A stretch of DNA of 64,000 nucleotides from Bacillus sp. 165 (GTDB lineage Bacteria > Bacillota > Bacilli > Bacillales > Bacillaceae_G), in the NCBI RefSeq assembly GCF_017742235.1, contig NZ_JAGHKQ010000001.1, positions 248,001 through 312,000 on the forward strand, read 5' to 3'. This document shows, piece by piece, positions 57,042-64,000 of the stretch. Position 1 is the first letter of the stretch. The number at the start of each line of letters is the position of its first letter. Both the position numbers and the translations under genes were made by a program. Under the pieces are notes generated by a model, which was not told the DNA's origin, did no database searches, and was given only the letters and a program-made list of their open reading frames with translations.

Positions 57042-57938
57042 ATGGATCCAACTAAATATCTGCAAATCATTGAACAGCATATCCCAATACATACATATCG
57101 TTTCGATGAGAGCGGCTGGGATAACTTCGCAGTAATCATAAACAATGAATGGTTGTTCCGTTTTCCGAGAAAAGAAGAGTATGCGCAAAAAATACCACGA
57201 GAACAGCAGCTGTACCATTGGCTTAGACCTCGATTGCAAACAAGCAAGGTTTCTATTCCCGAATATCATATTTTATATGAAGACAGCGGAGTTCCTCTTT
57301 GCAGCTATTATAAAATAATTCATGGAGAACGTCTGACTTCGGCTCTTCTTCATTCTTTACCTTTATACAAGCAAGAAAAACTAGCAAAACAGCTTGCACT
57401 CTATCTGGCTGCACTCCATTCTTGCAATATTCTTGAAGCTCGGCAATGGGGCTTTCAGTATGAACAAACGGTACGTTATTGGAAAACGATGTATCAAAAG
57501 CTTACTACTCATGCGTTTTCACATTTAACAAGAGTAGAACAAGATAAAGTAACTGCTATTTTTGAAATGTTTCTATTACAAATGGGACAAAGTACATTGC
57601 CAAAAGCGATGCTTCATGCAGATTTAACACATACCCATATTTTATTTAACAACGACTCTTCTTCTCTTACAGGCATTATTGATATGGGGGATGGACAAAT
57701 TGGAGACCCTGCCTTTGATTTCGCAGGACTGTACTGGGATTATGGGGATTCCTTTACTCGCACTGTATTTTCGTATTATAAGGAAAATGCTTTTACAGAT
57801 GATACGTTTTACAACCGCGTGGCATCCTTTTACTCTTTCAGCCCTATCTTGCATGATATTTTGTTTGGAGCAGAAGAAAAAAAGAAAGCTATTTTCGAGA
57901 AGAATATAATTCGTTTGAAGCAATTGCTTCACATGTAA
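57042..57938 (+). CDS. Aminoglycoside phosphotransferase (APH) family protein
   Basis: This is a 298-residue kinase-fold protein. The catalytic loop is MLHADLTHTHILFN (D as base, N for Mg), followed by GIIDMGDGQIGDPAFDFAGL with the metal-binding Asp. The N-lobe has VIINNEWLFRFPR with an Arg where a Lys is common. The family includes macrolide 2'-kinases, aminoglycoside kinases and small-molecule kinases; the substrate cannot be read here. ATG behind GAAAGGACTATAT. Terminator follows. Confidence 0.87.
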   Translation: MDPTKYLQIIEQHIPIHTYRFDESGWDNFAVIINNEWLFRFPRKEEYAQKIPREQQLYHWLRPRLQTSKVSIPEYHILYEDSGVPLCSYYKIIHGERLTSALLHSLPLYKQEKLAKQLALYLAALHSCNILEARQWGFQYEQTVRYWKTMYQKLTTHAFSHLTRVEQDKVTAIFEMFLLQMGQSTLPKAMLHADLTHTHILFNNDSSSLTGIIDMGDGQIGDPAFDFAGLYWDYGDSFTRTVFSYYKENAFTDDTFYNRVASFYSFSPILHDILFGAEEKKKAIFEKNIIRLKQLLHM

Positions 57939-57977
57939 ATATAAGCGTAAGAATGATTATTTTATCTCAAAATTAAC

Positions 57978-58008
57978 GAAAAAGAACTCAAAAAAGAGTT
58001 CTTTTTCA
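57978..58008. terminator. Bidirectional terminator
   Basis: GAAAAAGAACTC/GAGTTCTTTTTC lies between the convergent APH and MBL genes. Confidence 0.9.
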
Positions 58009-58021
58009 TCCTAAATACATC

Positions 58022-58945
58022 TCATGCTTTACTTCTTTCTCGTTCAAATACAAATTCAAGGTTGTCATAATATAAGCTTGGTCCATCCCAATTCTTGTAT
58101 TGATTTGGAACGACTATATCTTCCCCATTCCAAGTAGCTGCCGTTTGTTGAATATGAATGATATATTGTGCTGTTGTTTCCAAAGCACCTTTGGCAGCAA
58201 TGTCCCCATGTCCTGGTACAATATGCTGAATGTCCCACTCATCTATCACCTGCAAAGCTCGAATCCACTCATCCGGATTACTAGTTTTTAATGAGGGATG
58301 ATACTGATGAAAAACTATATCTCCAGCGAATAACACTTGATCGTCAGGCAGATATAAAACAACATCACTTTCAGAGTGACAAGATTCCATATGAACTAAC
58401 ACAGCTTGTCTGTTTGAACCATATAAGTATAACTCCTCTTCTAGCGTCATTGTGGGAAGTGTCACTTCTATATGATTAATATGGCGGGCCAGATGCTCAG
58501 CGTCACTGGCATTTTGCAGCAGTTCCTTTCTTTTATTATAGTCACTTACTGTACTGGCTTCTGTTTTTAAAAGGACCGGGTAATTAGGATTGCGTTGTAC
58601 AATTCCTATAAAAGGAGGGACATACTGTTCGATACATTCTCTCGTTTTACTTGTGCTGATAATAGCGGCGTCTGTAAATTCTTGATTGCCTAAGATATGG
58701 TCAAAATGCCAATGACTATTAACTACATACGAAACCGGTTTTCCTGTTAAAGCTGCTGCTGCTTCTTTTAAATCATTCGCAGCCAATGGTGATTGAAATG
58801 TATCAAAAATCAGTGTTTTATCTCCAAGGTCAATGATACCAGCATTTCCTAATGCACCAGAACCATCCGTGACGATTGCTGCATATATTCCTTCTTTTAC
58901 TTTATACAATGTAAAATACTGTGAACGACAAAGGATTTCATACAC
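58022..58945 (-). CDS. MBL-fold metallo-hydrolase
   Basis: This is a 307-residue protein with the metallo-beta-lactamase fold. The metal motif SHWHFDHILGN is present, with a further His in LVHMESCHSESDVVLYLPDDQVLFAGDIVFH and GHGDIAAKG. The Asp/His ligands are complete, so it is likely an active hydrolase; substrate unknown (not a recognised class B beta-lactamase). No signal peptide. ATG behind AGAGGTGT. Confidence 0.88.
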   Translation of the reverse strand: MYEILCRSQYFTLYKVKEGIYAAIVTDGSGALGNAGIIDLGDKTLIFDTFQSPLAANDLKEAAAALTGKPVSYVVNSHWHFDHILGNQEFTDAAIISTSKTRECIEQYVPPFIGIVQRNPNYPVLLKTEASTVSDYNKRKELLQNASDAEHLARHINHIEVTLPTMTLEEELYLYGSNRQAVLVHMESCHSESDVVLYLPDDQVLFAGDIVFHQYHPSLKTSNPDEWIRALQVIDEWDIQHIVPGHGDIAAKGALETTAQYIIHIQQTAATWNGEDIVVPNQYKNWDGPSLYYDNLEFVFERERSKA

Positions 58946-59017
58946 CTCTATTTCTCCCCTTTATAAGAAGTCTATTACACTTCGTGATATTCTACTATTT
59001 TTATAAAAAAATAAAAA

Positions 59018-59145
59018 TTTGGACAAACATACAAGCTTCTATAATTCCAAAGCATATACTTATAGTGGACATGGTTCTATCTCTAACCCTCTCCAGTCCG
59101 GAGCTTGAAGCAGCTGTAATTCCTGTGCAGCTGCTCTTTTTATTT
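59018..59145 (+). ncRNA. Possible small RNA between convergent and divergent genes
   Basis: On the plus strand a promoter-like TTTGGA-N16-TATAAT (59018-59045) is followed by about 60 bases without a reading frame and then a terminator (AGCAGCTG/CAGCTGCT, five T residues, ending near 59145). The predicted transcript is about 95 bases. I recognise no known RNA family. Support is structural only. Confidence 0.35.
59107..59145 (+). terminator. Terminator on the plus strand without an upstream gene
   Basis: An 8-bp GC-rich stem with an 11-base loop and a T run on the plus strand only. Confidence 0.65.
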
Positions 59146-59180
59146 GTATGTAAGAAAAAAAGACATAGTACAATGCCAAC

Positions 59181-59216
59181 AAAAAAAAGCAAGAAATCCT
59201 CTCCATTTCTCGCTTT
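59181..59216 (-). terminator. Terminator of the M20 amidohydrolase gene
   Basis: On the minus strand a 10-bp stem (AAGCGAGAAA/TTTCTTGCTT, one G-T pair) is followed by eight T residues, 20 bases after the stop. Confidence 0.85.
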
Positions 59217-59236
59217 CTTACTCTTCATACCATTCT

Positions 59237-60421
59237 CTAGCCTTCTTGTTCCAACAATTGAACAGCGGCATGTAAAAACATTTTTACTCCTATGACAAGA
59301 GACTCTTCATCAAGAGTAAATCGCGGATGGTGATGCGGGTACATACTTTCTTCTGCCTCACTGCCGGAACCCACTTTAAAGAAGCAGCCAGATGCTTTTT
59401 GTAAAAATGCTGAAAAGTCCTCTCCACCCATAGAAGGGTTGATTCTTTGTACTTGATTTTCCCCAAATAACGTCTTAGCACTTTCTTCAATGATACTTGT
59501 AACATGGTCATTATTAATAACTGGACGATACCCATATCGATATTGGAAGGAATAAGAAGCTCCGTGTGCGGCTGTAATTCCGTTGACGATTTGCTCAATC
59601 TTTTTCTCAGCTTCTTCTCTAAGCTCTTGATTATAACATCGTACAGTACCATTAATATACGCAGTATCCGGAATAACATTATCTGTCGTACCAGCATGAA
59701 ATTGTGTAACTGTCACTACACGTTGTTCAAACGCATCCGTATTGCGGGATACTATATGCTGCAAATTAGAAATAATCTGAGCACCTATGGCAATTGGATC
59801 TATCGTTTCTTTGGGATGCGCGGCATGTCCACCCTTCCCCAAAATGGTAATTTCAAATACATCCGGAGCAGCCATCATAGGTCCATATACAATACCGATT
59901 TTCCCCGTTTCTAACCCAGACATAAGATGAAGGCCAATTACATAATCAACACCGTTCATCACCCCTGCTTGCACCATCTCTTCACCGCCGCCTGGAAATT
60001 GTTCTTCTGCATGTTGAAACAAAAATCGGATTTCTCCACAAATATCATCCTTATGTTTTGCTAAAATTTCTGCTGTTCCAAGCAAGATAGCCGTATGCCC
60101 GTCATGCCCGCATGCATGCATGACTCCTGGTACAGTTGAAGCAAATTCAAATTCATTTTCTTCTAAAATTGGCAAAGCATCCATATCCGCCCGTATGGCG
60201 AGGGTTTTTCCTTTGTTATTACTAGTCAGCTTTGCCAGGACACTATACTTTGTCGGCCTTGTTACCTCAAGATTTTTAAAAGAGCATAATGTATCATATA
60301 CAAATTGTGAGGTTTGTTCCTCCTGAAACGAAAGCTCAGGATATTTATGTAAATGTCTCCTCCATTTCACGAGCTTATCCTTAGATATATCTTGCAGCCA
60401 ATCTGCTTTTAATTGCCTCAT
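59237..60421 (-). CDS. M20 family amidohydrolase (N-acyl-amino acid hydrolase type)
   Basis: This is a 394-residue zinc- or manganese-dependent aminoacylase-like enzyme. IRADMDALPILEEN, HACGHDGHTAILLG, the catalytic-type HAEEQFPGGGEEMV and the metal His in PSMGGEDFSAFL are all present, with a central dimerisation domain (GKGGHAAHP). It resembles the hippurate hydrolase/YxeP group. Cytosolic. ATG behind AAGGAGGAACTAAG. Substrate not certain. Confidence 0.93.
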   Translation of the reverse strand: MRQLKADWLQDISKDKLVKWRRHLHKYPELSFQEEQTSQFVYDTLCSFKNLEVTRPTKYSVLAKLTSNNKGKTLAIRADMDALPILEENEFEFASTVPGVMHACGHDGHTAILLGTAEILAKHKDDICGEIRFLFQHAEEQFPGGGEEMVQAGVMNGVDYVIGLHLMSGLETGKIGIVYGPMMAAPDVFEITILGKGGHAAHPKETIDPIAIGAQIISNLQHIVSRNTDAFEQRVVTVTQFHAGTTDNVIPDTAYINGTVRCYNQELREEAEKKIEQIVNGITAAHGASYSFQYRYGYRPVINNDHVTSIIEESAKTLFGENQVQRINPSMGGEDFSAFLQKASGCFFKVGSGSEAEESMYPHHHPRFTLDEESLVIGVKMFLHAAVQLLEQEG

Positions 60422-60937
60422 CTTAGTTCCTCCTTCAAACCCGCTTTTATTATGAAACTATTCCTGCATATTCGATTTTAGAAACAAAATCCTCACATTG
60501 TTTTCCTTACTTCTTTCTCTACGCATATATTTTCTTCATTATAATAGGTGTTCTCCTTTTTCATGAGGTAGATATTTGTGCTCCTTCTTTTTTAAAGGCT
60601 CTTTTCGTAAAGTTTGTGGCTTTTATAAAATATTGGTGAAGGAAATTAATTGCAAGTTGTAGAATAATTATCATTAATCGTTATTCAACTAAATGGCAGT
60701 TTAGTTTAAGTGAAAAGATTCACAAATTGCATCTTGTTTTATAATGAAAAACCTAAATTTATGTACGTTTTTCCAAATTTCAATCAAATCCTTAAAGAAG
60801 GCAAGTAGTGTACTTTAGGTAATTAATGCGCAACAAACATGCTTGATGATTGAGTTAAAGTGTATGTGATTTATTGGTATTTCATTTAAAGTTGTTTGAG
60901 GTTAATCGGAGTGAACCGTACCATAAGTAAATGAGTT
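60422..60937. other. Intergenic region left of the IS element
   Basis: About 515 AT-rich bases; no reading frame with a ribosome-binding site and no recognised RNA. The element inserted near its right edge. Confidence 0.55.
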
Positions 60938-60945
60938 TTCTTTTA
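60938..60945. repeat. Target-site duplication, left copy
   Basis: TTCTTTTA directly before the left end of the IS; an identical copy is at 62848-62855. Eight bases is the usual duplication of IS1595-type elements. Confidence 0.9.
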
Positions 60946-60981
60946 GGCTCTGTTAAACTAAAATGTTGATTTTTGTTCATG

Positions 60982-61015
60982 AAAAAAGACTGTTTAAATT
61001 TTACAGTCTTTTTTC
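60982..61015 (-). terminator. Terminator inside the IS left end
   Basis: AAAAAAGACTGT/ACAGTCTTTTTT with a nine-base loop, after the passenger gene. Confidence 0.85.
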
Positions 61016-61039
61016 GACCTCATAAAACTAAGACCTGCC

Positions 61040-61678
61040 TTAGTTTTTAGTTTTTAGTTCTATTTTAATATCCTTTAACTCTTCGACTAATTTCAGTGCT
61101 TTTTCGTATGGAAATTCGTCTACTAATATAAAAGGGAGATTTCTTGAACCCTTTAATAATTCATTTGCCGTAATATTTAGTCCAAAAACATCTTTAATTT
61201 TCAATAAATCCTTTAATCCACCATTTGGAGTATCAATTAAAACTATTTTACAGCCATCAGCCCAGCTGCGTACCTCTTGTATTTCATCTGTATTAATTTT
61301 GAAACCGTTGTTCACCCAAAGAGTTAAATTTGATGTTACTAAAACAGAATGTTCAGGAGTCATATCTCCAGCATCAACTATTAAAACCTCTTTTTCATCG
61401 TCTCCTTGGAACATAAGAAAAACTTGCCCACCACCGTCGTCACCAATAGCAATATATCCTTTTGCATATATTTGAGTTTGCCATATTTCATTTCTCTCTA
61501 TAATATCTTCGGTTCCATAAATTCTTACCCCTTCTTCAGAAGACAAACCATTTGAAGTTTTAAGTAAATCTTTATAGGAATTAGGTAGTTTTGCTATCAT
61601 TTCATTTTCGACTTTCAGGATTTCATTTTCGCTCGCTGAAGGCATAAGTATTAAACCTTTTATATTTGGTAAATCCAT
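61040..61678 (-). CDS. SUKH (SMI1/KNR4) domain passenger protein with L7/L12-like C-terminus
   Basis: This is a 212-residue protein. Residues 15-130 fit the SUKH/SMI1-KNR4 fold: LPNSYKDLLKTSNGLSSEEG, VRIYGTEDIIERN and YIAIGDDGGGQVFLMF are classical. Residues 143-208 (KIVLIDTPNG...LLKIKDVFGLNITANELLK...EKALKLVEELKDIKIELK) resemble the ribosomal L7/L12 C-terminal domain. SUKH proteins are often immunity proteins to polymorphic toxins. It lies inside the IS, 52 bases downstream of the transposase; no toxin is present. ATG with a GGGAAAGGGTG site. Confidence 0.82.
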   Translation of the reverse strand: MDLPNIKGLILMPSASENEILKVENEMIAKLPNSYKDLLKTSNGLSSEEGVRIYGTEDIIERNEIWQTQIYAKGYIAIGDDGGGQVFLMFQGDDEKEVLIVDAGDMTPEHSVLVTSNLTLWVNNGFKINTDEIQEVRSWADGCKIVLIDTPNGGLKDLLKIKDVFGLNITANELLKGSRNLPFILVDEFPYEKALKLVEELKDIKIELKTKN

Positions 61679-61730
61679 TTTAAAGCACCCTTTCCCTACC
61701 AGTTGGTCAAATAAGGATTATGTATATTAA

Positions 61731-62765
61731 TTAGATGATTAACTTTGACTGGCGAATTTGTTGGTTTGTGGAATAGTGTTCGCATAAGCTGGTACTGACA
61801 AATACCTCTTTTATATTCGATGTTGTTGCGTCAAAACCCTTCATATCAAGGAATTGAAACCATGCCAAATAATTATCAAGATATTTTGTCGCTACACCTT
61901 TAAATCGGTCAATCCAATGACTCAATCTTGCATGGTAACCGTTCACGTTTTGAATATGATAAATCCCCTTGATAACATGACCAGTTTTGGATGTATTAAT
62001 ACGATAATGTTCCATTCCTTTATCTTTCGCATATGTCATGTATGCTCGCCAAGCATCCGTACATAAAATCTTATCTGAGTCTAATAAATGACCAATCGTA
62101 TCCTCAACTTTTGATTTTACAATTCGCCCCATACAAGTCACTTTAGAAACAGTTTGTTTGTTTCGGTCACGAGCAACTAATACACAAACTTGTTCACGAC
62201 TGATACCTCGGAAGTTCGACACACCACCACGTTTACGACCTTTTCGACCAGATATACGTTTATTACCCTTTTCAGAGTATAAGAAATAGGTCTCGTCCAT
62301 TTCGACGATACCTTCAAAACCATCAACTTCAATTTCTTTCAGAGCATTTAATATTTTGTGTCGCCAATAGAAGAGTGTGACCCATTTAATCCCTAAAATT
62401 TGTTCGCATTTTCGTAGAGAAAGCCCTTCGAACATTAGTTTGATAAACTCTGCCCAATATTTGGGATATCGTGTACCATGCATTGGAGTGTTTGTTAAGT
62501 CGTTAAATGTTTTACGACAAGCCTTACAACGATAACGCTGACGACCTTTGTACTTACCAAATCGCACAACGAATTCACAAGTGCAATGAGGACAGACGAA
62601 ACCCTCGGCGAAACGAGTTTCTCTCATTTCATTCACCAGTGAACCCGTATGAACAAGTGGAAATAGCTTGTTTTTCAAAGTCCAAAACAATTGTTCTTGT
62701 TGACGAGAGTCAATATTATTGATGTGATTTAGTAGATTACGAAAGGCTTTCATTCGGTCAAACAC
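61731..62765 (-). CDS. IS1595-family transposase (ISXO2-like DDE)
   Basis: This is a 344-residue transposase. An N-terminal zinc ribbon (C58, C61, C80, C83 in FVCPHCTCEF...YRCKACRKTF) is followed by the ISXO2-like catalytic domain: MDETY (D157), CTDAWRAY (D237) and HIQNVNGYHARLSHWI with N275 at the third position, and FKGVATKYLDNYLAWF. This is the DDN/DDE variation typical of IS1595 elements. The start may be GTG at 62765 or ATG at 62753. Complete and apparently intact. Confidence 0.93.
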   Translation of the reverse strand: MFDRMKAFRNLLNHINNIDSRQQEQLFWTLKNKLFPLVHTGSLVNEMRETRFAEGFVCPHCTCEFVVRFGKYKGRQRYRCKACRKTFNDLTNTPMHGTRYPKYWAEFIKLMFEGLSLRKCEQILGIKWVTLFYWRHKILNALKEIEVDGFEGIVEMDETYFLYSEKGNKRISGRKGRKRGGVSNFRGISREQVCVLVARDRNKQTVSKVTCMGRIVKSKVEDTIGHLLDSDKILCTDAWRAYMTYAKDKGMEHYRINTSKTGHVIKGIYHIQNVNGYHARLSHWIDRFKGVATKYLDNYLAWFQFLDMKGFDATTSNIKEVFVSTSLCEHYSTNQQIRQSKLII

Positions 62766-62847
62766 ACTCCTGATTGGTTTCTATAAATATAGTATAACCA
62801 AAAAATTCGTGAGTTATCTAAAATCAACAATCTTTTTTAACAGAGCC

Positions 62848-62855
62848 TTCTTTTA
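62848..62855. repeat. Target-site duplication, right copy
   Basis: TTCTTTTA directly after the right end of the element, identical to 60938-60945. Confidence 0.9.
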
Positions 62856-63159
62856 AGAAATACAAAGATGCCAGTTCGAAATTGGTGTACTATCAGTATA
62901 GACTGCTATTAAAAAAGCAACCTAATTCCTTAATAGGGAATTAGGTTGTTTTTTTTAACGTTTATAGTTGTAGTGATGAAAAAATGTATTTACGGCTTCT
63001 AGATCAGTATCAAGATTCTAAATTAAGATAATCTTTTTCACATAAAAAATTGCCTCATAGTAGATAGATTTAATTACTTTTTTCTGTCCACTATGATGGG
63101 AGGAAAAATCACTATTTGTTACTATTTTTTATTTGAAAATTGTTTTGATCATTATTCAT
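62856..63159. other. Intergenic region right of the IS element
   Basis: About 300 bases with a strong hairpin (62911-62957) and otherwise nothing recognisable. No gene. Confidence 0.55.
62911..62957. terminator. Terminator hairpin
   Basis: AACCTAATTCC/GGAATTAGGTT with a T run of eight on the plus strand and an A run on the other side. The gene it serves was perhaps separated from it by the insertion. Confidence 0.8.
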
Positions 63160-63735
63160 TCAGTCCAATTTTACTCTAATACCCTCTGTTAGGACACTAG
63201 CCATATATTGAGCTAATAATGTTGGTTCACTTTCCATGCCGTTATTAACCCAATCAATGATTATTGCTAAATGTGCTCCTGCAATGAAATTTTCCAAATA
63301 CGCTTTATCAGTGATGATTTCAATATTATTCTTTTGAAGTGGTTCAAAGCTTGCTCTTACTGATATTTTTATGGATTCTAACATTTTCCATTGAAAACTC
63401 AAGATGCCATTATTTCTTAATAAAACCTTATAAACATCTTCAAAACTTTTTACGTGTTCTAGTGATGCCAGAATAGGATAATAAACAATGTCTGCAAAAG
63501 AATGGAAGGAATCATCTGGTATATGGATATTTTGTATTAATCCTTCAAGTGCTTCACTTATAATACATTCTACTAAATCTTTTTTATCCTTATAGTGATA
63601 GTAAAATGTTTTTCGATTAATATCCGCACGGTCAACAATATCTTGTACGGTTACATGCTCAATTCCTTTCATATTGGAAACTTCCAATAATGCACGTTTT
63701 ATTTCATTTTTTGTTTTTTTTATACGACGATCCAT
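63160..63735 (-). CDS. TetR/AcrR-family regulator
   Basis: This is a 191-residue regulator. The helix-turn-helix is VTVQDIVDRADINRKTFYYHYKDKKDLVECI near residues 29-59. The C-terminal region (NFIAGAHLAIIIDWVNNGMESEPTLLAQYMASVL) matches TetR_C_7-type ligand domains (DhaS-like). It is divergent from whatever begins after the window's right end, the likely target. ATG behind CGGGGTATATCATT. Confidence 0.9.
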   Translation of the reverse strand: MDRRIKKTKNEIKRALLEVSNMKGIEHVTVQDIVDRADINRKTFYYHYKDKKDLVECIISEALEGLIQNIHIPDDSFHSFADIVYYPILASLEHVKSFEDVYKVLLRNNGILSFQWKMLESIKISVRASFEPLQKNNIEIITDKAYLENFIAGAHLAIIIDWVNNGMESEPTLLAQYMASVLTEGIRVKLD

Positions 63736-64000
63736 AATGATATACCCCGATTGTTCATTTTAAATTCTATGATAAAACTAATTTATTTATTTATTTTATC
63801 CCATTGTCAGGTTAAATAAAGCAATTATCAACTGAAATTCACAACAAATAAGTTATTTTTGTCCCAAATTACACAAATATAAAAAATCTGATGGTTTTTT
63901 TTCGAACTAGTCGATTTAAAATTAAATACGCTTACAAAGTTAAGAGGGTAAGAATTTTTACCTACCAATAAAATAATAATTACTAAATAAGGGGATTATA

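Larger units (their letters stand above)
60946..62847. mobile_element. IS1595-family insertion sequence with a passenger gene (1902 bp)
   Basis: The ends are imperfect inverted repeats: GGCTCTGTTAAA, seven variable bases, GTTGATTTT at both ends (24 of 28 matching). An 8-bp direct repeat TTCTTTTA flanks it. Inside are a transposase (61731-62765) with an ISXO2-like domain and a passenger gene (61040-61678). Intact repeats, duplication and genes indicate a recent, probably still functional insertion. IS1595 elements are known to carry passenger genes. Confidence 0.92.

Noticed and set aside
61040-61678. The SUKH protein as half of a toxin-immunity pair
   Set aside because: No toxin, polymorphic toxin fragment or secretion gene lies in or next to the element, so a pair cannot be claimed.

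Overview
The window is low-GC Firmicute DNA from a spore-forming member of the Bacillaceae. The evidence is the spore genes (YtfJ/GerW, three GerPA/GerPF-type proteins, a GerPC-like protein), FabL, YezD, YusW, DUF4025 and PCYCGC proteins, strong AGGAGG ribosome-binding sites with frequent GTG/TTG starts, and SAM, lysine and T-box leader RNAs. The exact species cannot be fixed from the sequence alone. Most genes lie on the minus strand in short operons separated by clear hairpin terminators.

1-9.2 kb: the 5' part of cysH with the small gene yezD and a SAM-I riboswitch; lysA behind a lysine riboswitch; a DUF3888 protein; a lipoteichoic acid synthase family protein; a membrane-anchored hydrolase; pssA; a D-2-hydroxyacid dehydrogenase; a DUF4025 protein.

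9.2-20.1 kb: a complete branched-chain amino acid locus read leftwards, ilvE-ilvD-[T-box]-ilvB-ilvH-ilvC-leuA-leuB-leuC-leuD. A CodY-like box sits next to the -35 of a promoter before ilvE, and a T-box leader between ilvD and ilvB appears to read an isoleucine (AUC) codon.

20-36.5 kb: small and membrane proteins (DUF421, C39-type peptidase-like, YtfJ, lytic transglycosylase), fabL, a DUF1259 protein, a MarR-MFS efflux pair, YusW and PCYCGC proteins, a stand-alone mraY, a MATE transporter, and three L,D-transpeptidases within 5 kb, one of them behind an exact match to the WalR consensus.

36.5-42 kb: a lone tRNA-Ala(GGC), then a stretch of small orphan genes, a non-canonical gerP-type spore cluster with an Hsp20 protein, and a very AT-rich gene for a two-TM membrane protein with a C-terminal Nudix domain. 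This is the most accessory-looking host region.

42-60.4 kb: an ArsR-ABC-ABC-DUF6526 operon whose promoter, 30-bp perfect palindrome and start codon overlap, implying a leaderless autoregulated mRNA; an SDR, RidA, MutT-type Nudix, DUF3298, OsmC, LLM flavin oxidoreductase, molybdopterin oxidoreductase, ThuA, several small proteins, a second DHA2 efflux pump, an APH-like kinase, an MBL-fold hydrolase, a possible small RNA and an M20 amidohydrolase.

60.9-62.9 kb: a complete IS1595-type element with imperfect terminal repeats and a perfect 8-bp target duplication. Besides its transposase it carries a passenger gene with a SUKH (SMI1/KNR4) domain and a C-terminal region resembling the ribosomal L7/L12 C-terminal domain. 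A TetR regulator follows. No CRISPR array, prophage or rRNA operon was seen.
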